Origin: Candidatus Poseidoniales archaeon
GTDB taxonomy: Archaea > Thermoplasmatota > Poseidoniia > MGIII > CG-Epi1
Direction: 5' to 3'
NCBI GenBank assembly: GCA_015658585.1
Contig: DQOP01000067.1
Coordinates: 1-6,091, forward strand
DNA length: 6,091 bases
Of this stretch, positions 1 to 5,759 are shown piece by piece. Each line of letters opens with the position of its first letter. The first letter of the stretch is position 1. Both the position numbers and the translations under genes were made by a program. The notes under the pieces are model-generated. The model did not search any database, was not told the origin of the DNA, and worked only from the letters and a program-made list of their open reading frames with translations.

Positions 1-587
1 TCAACATTGCCCCGGTTATTCCGGGTGTCCAGTTTCATAGTTATGCGTATAGCTAAATGCTCCTCTGATATTCGGGTACTGATAGTAGCAGATCTCCCAG
101 TCGTCAGTTGACCATACATTATCGCAGCCGAGATTCCAATACCTTGCTGCCCCCTGGATTGTTTACCACTTCCAAAGCGTGAACCATACAACAATCTTCC
201 AAAAACATTCGGGACATTCTGCTCTATAATTCCAGGGCCATTATCCTCTATTGCAATGCTTAATTCATCCCTTGCCAGAATTCCAAGTTCAATCTTCAGT
301 TCGGGAAGAATGCCCGCTTGTTCACAAGCATCCAGACTGTTGTCAACACCTTCCTTGACTGCTGTTATCAGAGAATGAGTTGGATTGTCAAAACCCAATA
401 TATGGCGATTCTGTTCAAAGAACTCAGAGACCGGAATATCACGCAGTTCCTTAGCCAACTGGTGAGCTTTCGTTTCCTTGGCCGTTACCTTCTTCTTGGC
501 TTCTTTCTTTTCCGATTTGGGGTGCCCTACCTGAGGCTCTTCAGGTTCAATTGTTTCAGTTCCAAATTCAAAGGTCGTTTGACCCAT
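1..587 (-). CDS. top6B: DNA topoisomerase VI subunit B, N-terminal part (runs off left edge)
   Basis: This is the ATPase subunit of the type IIB topoisomerase, which with subunit A (Spo11-like) relaxes and decatenates DNA. The first 195 codons are present. The GHKL ATPase (Bergerat) fold is clear: FFEQNRHILGFDNP at about 56-69, the N-box KEGVDNSLDA at 78-87 (general-base Glu79, Mg-binding Asn83), EDNGPG at 114-119 (Asp115), then VFGRLLYGSRF and the lid/G2 motif SRGQQGIGISAA at 144-155. The QQGIGIS form is, from memory, the euryarchaeal version. About 45 residues precede the conserved domain and are rich in Lys and Glu, longer than I expect for the family. The ATG is the first possible start because TGA lies directly upstream in frame. 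There is no Shine-Dalgarno sequence. It lies 42 bases after the PUA-like gene. The transducer domain and C-terminus are outside the window, as is any top6A neighbour. Confidence 0.96.
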   Translation of the reverse strand, partial: MGQTTFEFGTETIEPEEPQVGHPKSEKKEAKKKVTAKETKAHQLAKELRDIPVSEFFEQNRHILGFDNPTHSLITAVKEGVDNSLDACEQAGILPELKIELGILARDELSIAIEDNGPGIIEQNVPNVFGRLLYGSRFGSGKQSRGQQGIGISAAIMYGQLTTGRSATISTRISEEHLAIRITMKLDTRNNRGNV

Positions 588-605
588 TCAGTGGCTATAA
601 GTGCC

Positions 606-615
606 AATAATTAAG
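606..615 (-). promoter_or_regulatory. Possible weak TATA element ahead of top6B
   Basis: In the 42-base spacer (588-629) the minus strand reads CTTAATTATT, centred about 23-24 bases before the top6B ATG. No Shine-Dalgarno sequence is present, so a leaderless transcript starting at or near the ATG is conceivable. The match to an archaeal TATA box is poor, and read-through from the upstream genes is equally possible. Confidence 0.22.
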
Positions 616-629
616 CAGTACTCCCGAAT

Positions 630-1079
630 CTAGAGAAAGTTAATCTTACAGAATCTCGATTTTGGAATCTGGTTCTTGATCAGACTTCCATTCCAGTGAC
701 CACATCCTAGAAATCTGTCTTTGTGCCTCACCATTACGAAACCCGGGACCACGTCTAATTTACGTTCAGGGTTCAGGTCTTTCCCGCTGCAATAGTTGAT
801 GGTCTCATTATCATCCAGTTCAATAATGTTTTTTGTAATGTACCTTCCAAATAATTGTAGAAAATTGGTTGTCGGTTTGGGCGTTTTGTCCAGACGAAAA
901 ACGCATAGTCCAATGCTTTCTGGTTTAATTCTTTTTAATTCTTCAGGTCCGATGTAGATTCTATTCTTTGAGCCTATGTACCATCTGTAGTTTTCTAATT
1001 TCTCTTGATTGATTCCAAAACGCTCCAGACAATATTCTTGAATTAAACTTATTCTCTCAGAATCAAGAATTCTCAACAT
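630..1079 (-). CDS. Small PUA-like RNA-binding protein, NOL1/NOP2/fmu C-terminal domain type
   Basis: This 149-residue protein resembles the stand-alone C-terminal RNA-binding domain of RsmF/NOL1-NOP2-type methyltransferases (the COG3270 kind of ribosome biogenesis protein). The recognisable block lies at about 113-143: GFVMVRHKDRFLGCG followed by LIKNQIPKSR, a PUA-like strand pattern with a conserved Gly-Cys-Gly and an 'NQIPK' turn. The N-terminal half (about 1-60) would be the pre-PUA part. It has no signal peptide or membrane segment and is probably cytosolic. Its ATG overlaps the end of the methyltransferase gene (ATGTTGA, 7 bases), which points to translational coupling. I infer that it binds the RNA substrate on behalf of that methyltransferase, as the fused domain does in bacterial RsmF. 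Its base composition is AT-rich (rows counted at 32-38% GC). The family call is fairly sure; the partnership is inference. Confidence 0.78.
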   Translation of the reverse strand: MLRILDSERISLIQEYCLERFGINQEKLENYRWYIGSKNRIYIGPEELKRIKPESIGLCVFRLDKTPKPTTNFLQLFGRYITKNIIELDDNETINYCSGKDLNPERKLDVVPGFVMVRHKDRFLGCGHWNGSLIKNQIPKSRFCKINFL

Positions 1080-1993
1080 TTTTCCAATCTCGCGACAAAG
1101 AAGGCATCCGTGTCATTATGATGAGGCCAGATTCTCATACATTTTTCTACTTCTTTGTTATATCTTTTCCCATTCCACTCAGTTATACCGGGACTAGTTT
1201 TTAGGCCGTTTATCCCAATATTTTCTACTTTGACTGGATGATTATCAATAATTTCACTGATTACCCTCTCGTTTTCTTCAGGAGAAAAGGTGCAGGTTGA
1301 ATACACAATCGTACTTCCGGAAGGTGCCATTTCGCAGGCCTTGTTCAATAGACCTTTTTGGAGCTTGGTAAAACGTTTATAATCTTTTTCTTTCCACATT
1401 CTGGCAATAGCATTCTTCTTGCGTATCGTGCCTTCTGAACTACATGGCGCATCGACTAGGTACAGGTCGGCTTCCGTATTTGGAAAGGATTTGAAATCTC
1501 TAAGTGTAACGGTAGCGTTTGTCACCCCCAAACGATCCAGATTTCCTCTCAATGATTTCAATCGAGCATGTCTTGAATCATTTGCTATTATGTGACCCCG
1601 ATTCTGCATCATACCAGCTATCTGGGTTGTCTTTGAGCCAGGGGCGGCACAACAGTCCAGAATTGTATTGTTGTCAATTACATCCTTTACAATCAAGGGG
1701 GGAATCATAGAGGTCAATTCTTGAATATATATCTGGCCGACAAAGTGTTCTAGACTACTACCCAGATTATTCAGTTGGGATACATATGCGTTATCATTCC
1801 ATGGAACTTCTGTTATTTCAGAATCATAATTCTTGAGTTGTTCCAGTATATTCTCTTTATCTCCCTTAAGTGTGTTAATTCGAAATGATTGTTCGAGAGG
1901 CTTGTGAATAGCTTCTGCGAATTCCGTTGGATTATCTACTAAAACGCTGTAGCGTTCAATGATTCCTTGACGTATCGTCTGAAACGGTTCCAT
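1073..1993 (-). CDS. RNA cytosine-C5 methyltransferase, NSUN/RsmB/RsmF family
   Basis: This is an S-adenosylmethionine-dependent enzyme that makes 5-methylcytosine in rRNA or tRNA. At 306 residues it covers the catalytic core without a fused PUA domain. Visible motifs in order: RINTLK at 38-43; YIQELTSMIPPL at 89-100; motif I LDCCAAPGSKT at 112-122 (SAM binding); ANDSRHARL with Asp139 near the SAM ribose; motif IV DAPCSSEGT at 181-189 (Cys184, product-release cysteine); motif VI YSTCTFSPEENE at 231-242 (Cys234, catalytic nucleophile); and the terminal CMRIWPHHNDTDAFFVARL strand region. Both family cysteines are present, so it should be active. The ATG lies 2 bases after the dehydrogenase stop. 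The ribosome site is weak: only AGGT abuts the ATG, with an AGGG farther upstream. The next gene supplies the PUA-like domain. Whether the target is tRNA (Trm4/NSUN6-like) or rRNA (RsmF-like) cannot be settled here; the split partner leans toward RsmF-like. Confidence 0.93.
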   Translation of the reverse strand: MEPFQTIRQGIIERYSVLVDNPTEFAEAIHKPLEQSFRINTLKGDKENILEQLKNYDSEITEVPWNDNAYVSQLNNLGSSLEHFVGQIYIQELTSMIPPLIVKDVIDNNTILDCCAAPGSKTTQIAGMMQNRGHIIANDSRHARLKSLRGNLDRLGVTNATVTLRDFKSFPNTEADLYLVDAPCSSEGTIRKKNAIARMWKEKDYKRFTKLQKGLLNKACEMAPSGSTIVYSTCTFSPEENERVISEIIDNHPVKVENIGINGLKTSPGITEWNGKRYNKEVEKCMRIWPHHNDTDAFFVARLEKC

Positions 1994-1995
1994 AC

Positions 1996-3300
1996 CTAAG
2001 CCCTTATCACGCGGGCTTTTGGATTTTTCACGGTTGCCATTATGTTTCTGGTATCTACTATCAATTTGGCATGCTTTCCCAGCGATTTGTAGTCTATATT
2101 GGTATGATCTGTGGTTATTACAATCGCGTCTTGTTCGTTTATAGTATTTTGCGTTAAATCTAGACTCTTTAGTGGACCCACGTTTTTCACATTAGGATCA
2201 TGATATGTGATTTTAGCTCCCTTATGTTTAAGCAGATCCATTATTCTTAAAGCAGGTGATTCTCGCATGTCATCGATATCTTTTTTGTAGGCTACCCCTA
2301 CGATTAGGATTTTACTACCTCTGATGCTTTTTTTGTCATCGTTTAATGCCCTTCCAATACGGTGAGCTATATGTTCAGTCATTTTCCGATTAATCTCACC
2401 AGCCAATTCGATAAACTTTGCCTCGGTATTGTACTCCTTTGCTTTCCATGAAAGATAGAAAGGGTCAATAGGGATGCAATGCCCTCCCATCCCAGGTCCA
2501 GGATAGAAGGGCATAAATCCAAATGGTTTGGTCTTGGCAGCATCAATTACTTCCCAAATATTAATTCCCATCCGACTCAAGATCAGTTTCAACTCATTTA
2601 CCATGGCTATATTTACAGCTCTGAAAATATTCTCCATCAATTTTGTTGCCTCAGCCGTTTCTAGTGAACTAACCTCGACAGTTTCTGAGACGATGTTCTT
2701 GTACAAGTTGCTGGTTAACCGGAGACAGTTATCCGTCAATCCTCCCATTACTTTTGGTATCGCTGAAACGGAAAATTCCTTGTTCCCAGGATCTTCTCTC
2801 TCTGGTGAGTAAGCTAGAAAGAAATCTTCTCCAGCCTCCAACTTGGATTTTTCTAGGATAGGTTTGACAATTTCCCTGGTTGTACCTGGATACGTGGTTG
2901 ATTCAAGCACAATCAACTGTCCTTTCCTCAAGTTTTTACCAATTTCCTTGGATGCGCTTTCGATATAGCTCATGTCAGGTTGTTCATGCTCATCAAGAGG
3001 AGTAGGTACGCAAATTATCAGGCAATCCATATCCCTGATTTCTGAAAATTCAGTTGTAGAAGATCCATTATTCTTCTTCACAAATTCTTTCATTGATTTG
3101 GCAGGAATATGTTTCATCACTTGTTTTCCAGAATTGATTTCTTTTACTCGTGCTGAATCCTTATCGAAACCAGTTACAGAGAATCCAGTTCCAGCAAATT
3201 CTAATCCTAGGGGGATTCCAACATAGCCCATTCCAATAATCCCAATCTTGGCTTTTTTGTCCTTGATTTTCTTCTCAAGTTCATCAATCAGGCCACCCAT
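1996..3300 (-). CDS. wbpA: UDP-N-acetylglucosamine 6-dehydrogenase (WbpA-type nucleotide-sugar dehydrogenase)
   Basis: This member of the UDP-glucose/GDP-mannose dehydrogenase family oxidises C6 of a UDP-sugar to the carboxylate in two NAD+-dependent steps, giving a uronic acid for surface glycans or N-glycans. It is full length (434 residues). Residues 1-17 are a charged helix typical of the WbpA group and support this start. The NAD Rossmann motif GMGYVG is at 23-28, with Asp46 at the end of beta 2. CVPTPL is at 97-102, ESTTYPGTT at 133-141, and YSPEREDPGN at 164-173, a signature I associate with UDP-GlcNAc rather than UDP-glucose dehydrogenases. ATKLMEN at 218-224 carries Lys220 and Asn224; FYPGPGMGGHCIPIDP at 265-280 carries catalytic Cys275; VAYKKDIDDMRESPA at 336-350 is the UDP-binding domain. 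The nearest alternative is UDP-ManNAc dehydrogenase (WecC). A TATA-like box 28 bases upstream and no Shine-Dalgarno sequence suggest its own leaderless transcript. No other sugar genes lie in the window. Confidence 0.9.
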   Translation of the reverse strand: MGGLIDELEKKIKDKKAKIGIIGMGYVGIPLGLEFAGTGFSVTGFDKDSARVKEINSGKQVMKHIPAKSMKEFVKKNNGSSTTEFSEIRDMDCLIICVPTPLDEHEQPDMSYIESASKEIGKNLRKGQLIVLESTTYPGTTREIVKPILEKSKLEAGEDFFLAYSPEREDPGNKEFSVSAIPKVMGGLTDNCLRLTSNLYKNIVSETVEVSSLETAEATKLMENIFRAVNIAMVNELKLILSRMGINIWEVIDAAKTKPFGFMPFYPGPGMGGHCIPIDPFYLSWKAKEYNTEAKFIELAGEINRKMTEHIAHRIGRALNDDKKSIRGSKILIVGVAYKKDIDDMRESPALRIMDLLKHKGAKITYHDPNVKNVGPLKSLDLTQNTINEQDAIVITTDHTNIDYKSLGKHAKLIVDTRNIMATVKNPKARVIRA

Positions 3301-3325
3301 TTATAGTCAATCTACAAGACAGGGG

Positions 3326-3331
3326 TATAAA
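3326..3331 (-). promoter_or_regulatory. TATA box for a leaderless transcript of the UDP-sugar dehydrogenase
   Basis: In the 36-base spacer between ilvE and the dehydrogenase, the minus strand reads TTTATA (followed by CCCC), centred about 28 bases before the A of the dehydrogenase ATG. This is the distance expected in archaea between the TATA box and the transcription start, so the mRNA would begin at or next to the ATG. The absence of a Shine-Dalgarno sequence there agrees. Read-through from ilvE may occur as well, since no T-run terminator is visible in the spacer. Confidence 0.55.
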
Positions 3332-3336
3332 TTACG

Positions 3337-4356
3337 TTATATTTCAGTCATCCATTGAAATTCATCTTTTTCAGTTCCAAACTGGATGGCTGTTAGCGCG
3401 TCATAAAGTTCTTTGGTTATCCTGCCCACCATGCCCTCTGAAAAGATGTGTTCTTTACCTTGATAGTTTATGGAGCCTATTGGTGCAATGATCGCTGCCG
3501 TTCCTGCACAGAAAACCTCATCTGCTGTCAGAGCTTCATCGACACTGATTCGCCTTTCTTCGATATTCAGGCCCATTTTTTCATGAGCCAAATACAACAC
3601 TGATTCCCTGGTTACTCCAGGGAGTATGGAACCCGTCAGCTCTGGAGTTATCACCTTGCCGTCAATTATTGCAAAGAAGTTGGCCGCTCCGACTTCCTCT
3701 ATGTATTTTTCCTCAGCCGCATCAAGATAGATCACCTCGGCATATCCCTGTTTTTTTGCTAATCCACTGGGGAGCATTCCAGGTACGTAATTTCCTATTG
3801 CCTTCACGCCACCTGTCCCTTTCAGTGGTGCCCTGTGATAGTCATTGGTAACTATGAGCCTTATTGGCGACAGTCCTCCCTTGAAGTAGGGGCCTACTGG
3901 GCTGACATACACTACAAGGGTATATTCCGTCGACGGCGCGACACCTAATCCTGCCCCAGATCCAAAGATTATTGGCCTGACATATAGTGATCCCTGTTTG
4001 GTATTGGGGATGTAGTCTGCGTTATCCCTTACCACTTTCTTGGCCGCATCCAGGAACAGATTCGCAGGTATTTTCGGCATAGAAAGTCTGGAACAGCCTC
4101 TAGCCGCCCTCTCGGCATTCTTTTCCGGCCTGAAGATTACAATCTTTCCATTATCCCATTTGTAGGCCTTCATCCCTTCGAACAGGCCTTGACCGTAGTT
4201 CAGTACTCCGGCTGCAGGAGATATCTGCAGATCATCAAAAGGAACTATGTTTCCAGATTGCCATTCACCTCCCAATTCACATTTGGCCACGTACATCGAT
4301 CTCGTTTTAGTGAAGCTAAAGGTCAAGTTGTCGAGGTCGATGTCGTTTGATTTCAA
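3337..4356 (-). CDS. ilvE: Branched-chain amino acid aminotransferase, fold-type IV PLP enzyme
   Basis: It transfers the amino group between glutamate and 2-oxo acids of leucine, isoleucine and valine, the last step of their synthesis or first of their breakdown. Its 339 residues match the larger group II BCAT (eukaryote-like) rather than the short E. coli type. Visible are SPAAGVLNYGQGLFEGMKAY at 46-65, FRPEKNAERAARGCSRL at 75-91, the catalytic Schiff-base lysine Lys185 in GGVKAIGNY, Glu221 in EEVGAANFF (pairs with the PLP pyridine N), TGSILPGVTRESVL at 241-254, and the phosphate-binding EVFCAGTAA at 280-288. The start is TTG, first codon of a TTGA overlap with the upstream aminotransferase stop. 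GGAG lies 8 bases upstream, and the family's conserved N-terminal strand (LTFSFT...MYVA) begins before the first internal ATG (4296), so TTG is preferred. GC is higher than in the genes to its left. The alternative, a D-amino-acid aminotransferase, is unlikely given length and motifs. Confidence 0.95.
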   Translation of the reverse strand: MKSNDIDLDNLTFSFTKTRSMYVAKCELGGEWQSGNIVPFDDLQISPAAGVLNYGQGLFEGMKAYKWDNGKIVIFRPEKNAERAARGCSRLSMPKIPANLFLDAAKKVVRDNADYIPNTKQGSLYVRPIIFGSGAGLGVAPSTEYTLVVYVSPVGPYFKGGLSPIRLIVTNDYHRAPLKGTGGVKAIGNYVPGMLPSGLAKKQGYAEVIYLDAAEEKYIEEVGAANFFAIIDGKVITPELTGSILPGVTRESVLYLAHEKMGLNIEERRISVDEALTADEVFCAGTAAIIAPIGSINYQGKEHIFSEGMVGRITKELYDALTAIQFGTEKDEFQWMTEI

Positions 4357-5666
4357 TTGTTGTTCTCCATGAATTTTTGCAATCTATCTTCTAAAACAAG
4401 GATGTCTTTCGAATCTACAAAGGATATGCAAACCCGCAACCCTTCATGCCTATTTGAGCCGGTCGATTTTAGAGTAATTGTTGAGATCCCATATCTCAAC
4501 AATTCTAGCATCAGGTGTTCCCCGTCATAGTTAGGATAGGACATTGTAAGATAGAAACCGTCGCCTACAGGCTCATCCATGTCCTTGTCATAAACTTGTT
4601 CAAAACCGTATTTCAAGAATATTTTCCTGACATGGCTTGCCCTTTCCCCATAAATTCGGGTAATATCTATAAAATTAAAATCACCTTTGGCCGCACTTTG
4701 AAGCATTTTTGATAGAGCATACTGTGCAGTGTGGCTGGCTCCCGAGGTCGTTACGTACAAGCCCCCAAGGGTAAATGCGTGGCCAAAACGGCTCCTTCCG
4801 CAAAACGTTTTCAGACCCTCGAATTCCTGTTCGTTGAGTTCAGGGGAGATGATTGTGATTGCACATCTTGGTCCAGGGAATGAGAAAGCCTTGGATGCCG
4901 AGATCAGTGTAATCCAGTTGGTACCGAATTTGCCAATCGAAGGTATGTATGGTTCTGAGTAGGGTACCGAATAATCTTTTCTGAAATCCATTCCCAAATA
5001 CGCGAGGTCCTCAATCGCCAGTATTTGATTATCGTCACATATTCTGGCTATTTCTTTCAATTCTTCTTTAGTTAAACAAGACCAGCTAGGGTTGTTTGGT
5101 GATGACCATAGGATCCCTCCAATATCTCCTTTGGAAATACGTTTTTCTATCGCCTCTACTAGTTCTGGTCCTCGATTATCATACAGTTCGATTCCATCAC
5201 TTTCCAATCCGAGAAAACGGGCTTGATATCTGGTTACTGGAAAGGTTGGATCAAGATATAATATAGTATTCTTTCCCGGATGCATATTTCCTGCTAGGGC
5301 TTGTGAGATGTATCCACCTTGCAATGATCCACATGTAGGTATTACATGCTCGGGCTTTACATCCAAATCCAGAAATGCCTTAACAAAATCGCTTCCAGCT
5401 TTTTTCAATTGCGGGATTCCGTCGAAGGGTGGATAAATACCCTGTAAACCGTCATCGATAGCCTTCTTCTCAGCTTCCTTTGCGATATCAGGAGTAGGAA
5501 TGTTAGGAATGCCCATTTCCATCCTTACAAATTCAATTCCGCATTCTTTACTTATAAGAGATGCCAGACGGTTTGTCTCACGTATTGACAAATTGCTAGA
5601 GTCGTACCCGGTTTCATCGAAAATCTTGGACAGCGTCCCTTGTGGTATCGGTACTGATTTTGTCAA
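4353..5666 (-). CDS. Class I/II (fold-type I) PLP-dependent aminotransferase, aspartate aminotransferase-like
   Basis: This 437-residue cytosolic enzyme moves amino groups between an amino acid and a 2-oxo acid; its substrate cannot be read off. The fold-type I residues are all there: GSLQGG at 113-118 (PLP phosphate loop), SSPNNPSW at 188-195 with Asn192, EDLAYLGMDFR at 219-229 with Asp220 (pyridine N) and Tyr223, ISASKAFSFPGPR at 255-267 with Schiff-base Lys259 and Arg267, and GLRVCIS at 409-415 with Arg411 (carboxylate binding). The N-terminal SIRE, the MEMGIP and PPFDGIPQLK blocks, EDLAYLGMDFRKD and DEPVGDGFYLTMSYP recall a family I remember as common in Bacteroidota, so transfer from bacteria is possible. 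The TTG start is preferred because AGAGGT lies 7 bases upstream and no ATG or GTG is nearby in frame. It is the first gene of the leftward run, overlaps ilvE by 4 bases, and probably works in the same amino-acid pathway. A hairpin covers its ribosome site. Confidence 0.92.
   Translation of the reverse strand: MTKSVPIPQGTLSKIFDETGYDSSNLSIRETNRLASLISKECGIEFVRMEMGIPNIPTPDIAKEAEKKAIDDGLQGIYPPFDGIPQLKKAGSDFVKAFLDLDVKPEHVIPTCGSLQGGYISQALAGNMHPGKNTILYLDPTFPVTRYQARFLGLESDGIELYDNRGPELVEAIEKRISKGDIGGILWSSPNNPSWSCLTKEELKEIARICDDNQILAIEDLAYLGMDFRKDYSVPYSEPYIPSIGKFGTNWITLISASKAFSFPGPRCAITIISPELNEQEFEGLKTFCGRSRFGHAFTLGGLYVTTSGASHTAQYALSKMLQSAAKGDFNFIDITRIYGERASHVRKIFLKYGFEQVYDKDMDEPVGDGFYLTMSYPNYDGEHLMLELLRYGISTITLKSTGSNRHEGLRVCISFVDSKDILVLEDRLQKFMENNN
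4365..4368 (-). promoter_or_regulatory. Shine-Dalgarno GGAG that fixes the TTG start of ilvE
   Basis: On the minus strand GGAG is followed by 8 bases and then the TTG at 4356. It lies inside the last codons of the upstream aminotransferase, so the two genes are probably translationally coupled. It argues for the TTG over the internal ATG at 4296. Confidence 0.6.
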
Positions 5667-5673
5667 ATGTTAT

Positions 5674-5678
5674 ACCTC
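5674..5678 (-). promoter_or_regulatory. Shine-Dalgarno GAGGT that fixes the TTG start of the class I aminotransferase
   Basis: The minus strand reads GAGGT, then 7 bases, then TTG at 5666. The match to the archaeal anti-SD (CACCTCC) and the spacing are good. Its bases also form the 3' arm of the hairpin at 5675-5697. Confidence 0.65.
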
Positions 5679-5697
5679 TAAACAAAGTTTAGGAGAG
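5675..5697 (-). promoter_or_regulatory. Inverted repeat / 5'-leader hairpin that includes the Shine-Dalgarno sequence
   Basis: The core is a perfect inverted repeat, CTAAAC-TTT-GTTTAG on the minus strand (5692-5678). Skipping one bulged C at 5693, further pairs are possible: 5694 with 5677, 5695 with 5676, and a wobble of 5696 with 5675. That gives about nine pairs in all. The 3' arm contains GAGG of the Shine-Dalgarno sequence. With a TATA box centred near 5727, the transcript would start at about 5700, so the hairpin would stand at the extreme 5' end of the mRNA. It may control translation, or at the DNA level be a dyad operator for a dimeric repressor such as the divergent HTH protein. The repeat is seen; both functions are inferred. 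Confidence 0.45.
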
Positions 5698-5714
5698 CCC
5701 CTGCTAAAAGGTTT

Positions 5715-5741
5715 GCATAATCTTTATAAGGGATTTATTGC
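5715..5741. repeat. Imperfect dyad around the shared TATA box
   Basis: GCATAATC (5715-5722) and GATTTATTGC (5732-5741) are inverted copies differing by two inserted bases, placed almost symmetrically around the TATA box. This could be an operator where a regulator blocks TBP, but AT-rich sequence produces such matches easily. Confidence 0.25.
5723..5730. promoter_or_regulatory. TATA box serving both divergent transcripts
   Basis: The plus strand reads TTTATAAG within CTTTATAAGG; the minus strand reads CCTTATAAAG. Both orientations are acceptable archaeal TATA boxes. Rightward, the expected transcription start is about 5751-5754, giving a leader of fewer than ten bases (or none, if GTG 5751 is the start) for the HTH gene. 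Leftward, it is about 5700, giving a leader of about 34 bases that holds the hairpin and Shine-Dalgarno sequence of the aminotransferase. The whole spacer (5667-5759) is only 93 bases, so both promoters must lie here. I see no second equally good TATA box for either direction. Confidence 0.55.
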
Positions 5742-5759
5742 TTTTGATAAGTGACTAAT

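Noticed and set aside
318..614. Plus-strand open frame of 98 codons
   Set aside because: It is antisense to the strongly conserved top6B N-terminus and shows no domain of its own.
588..629. CTTATAGC, centred about 15 bases before the top6B ATG, as a TATA box
   Set aside because: It is too close to the start codon for an archaeal TATA element serving this gene without loss of the ATG.
2479..3226. Plus-strand open frames antisense to the UDP-sugar dehydrogenase (2479-2664, 2528-2812, 2972-3226)
   Set aside because: The minus strand carries a full-length dehydrogenase with all motifs; these frames overlap each other and look like chance shadows.
3301..3336. Possible terminator between ilvE and the dehydrogenase
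   Set aside because: There is no T-run on the minus strand and no convincing stem; the spacer is better explained as a promoter.
4515..4962. Plus-strand open frames within the class I aminotransferase (4515-4712, 4729-4962)
   Set aside because: They are shadows of conserved coding sequence with no ribosome site or recognisable protein features.
5500..5754. Plus-strand open frame of 84 codons crossing the divergent spacer
   Set aside because: Most of it is antisense to the aminotransferase N-terminus and it runs across the promoter region; it has no recognisable features.
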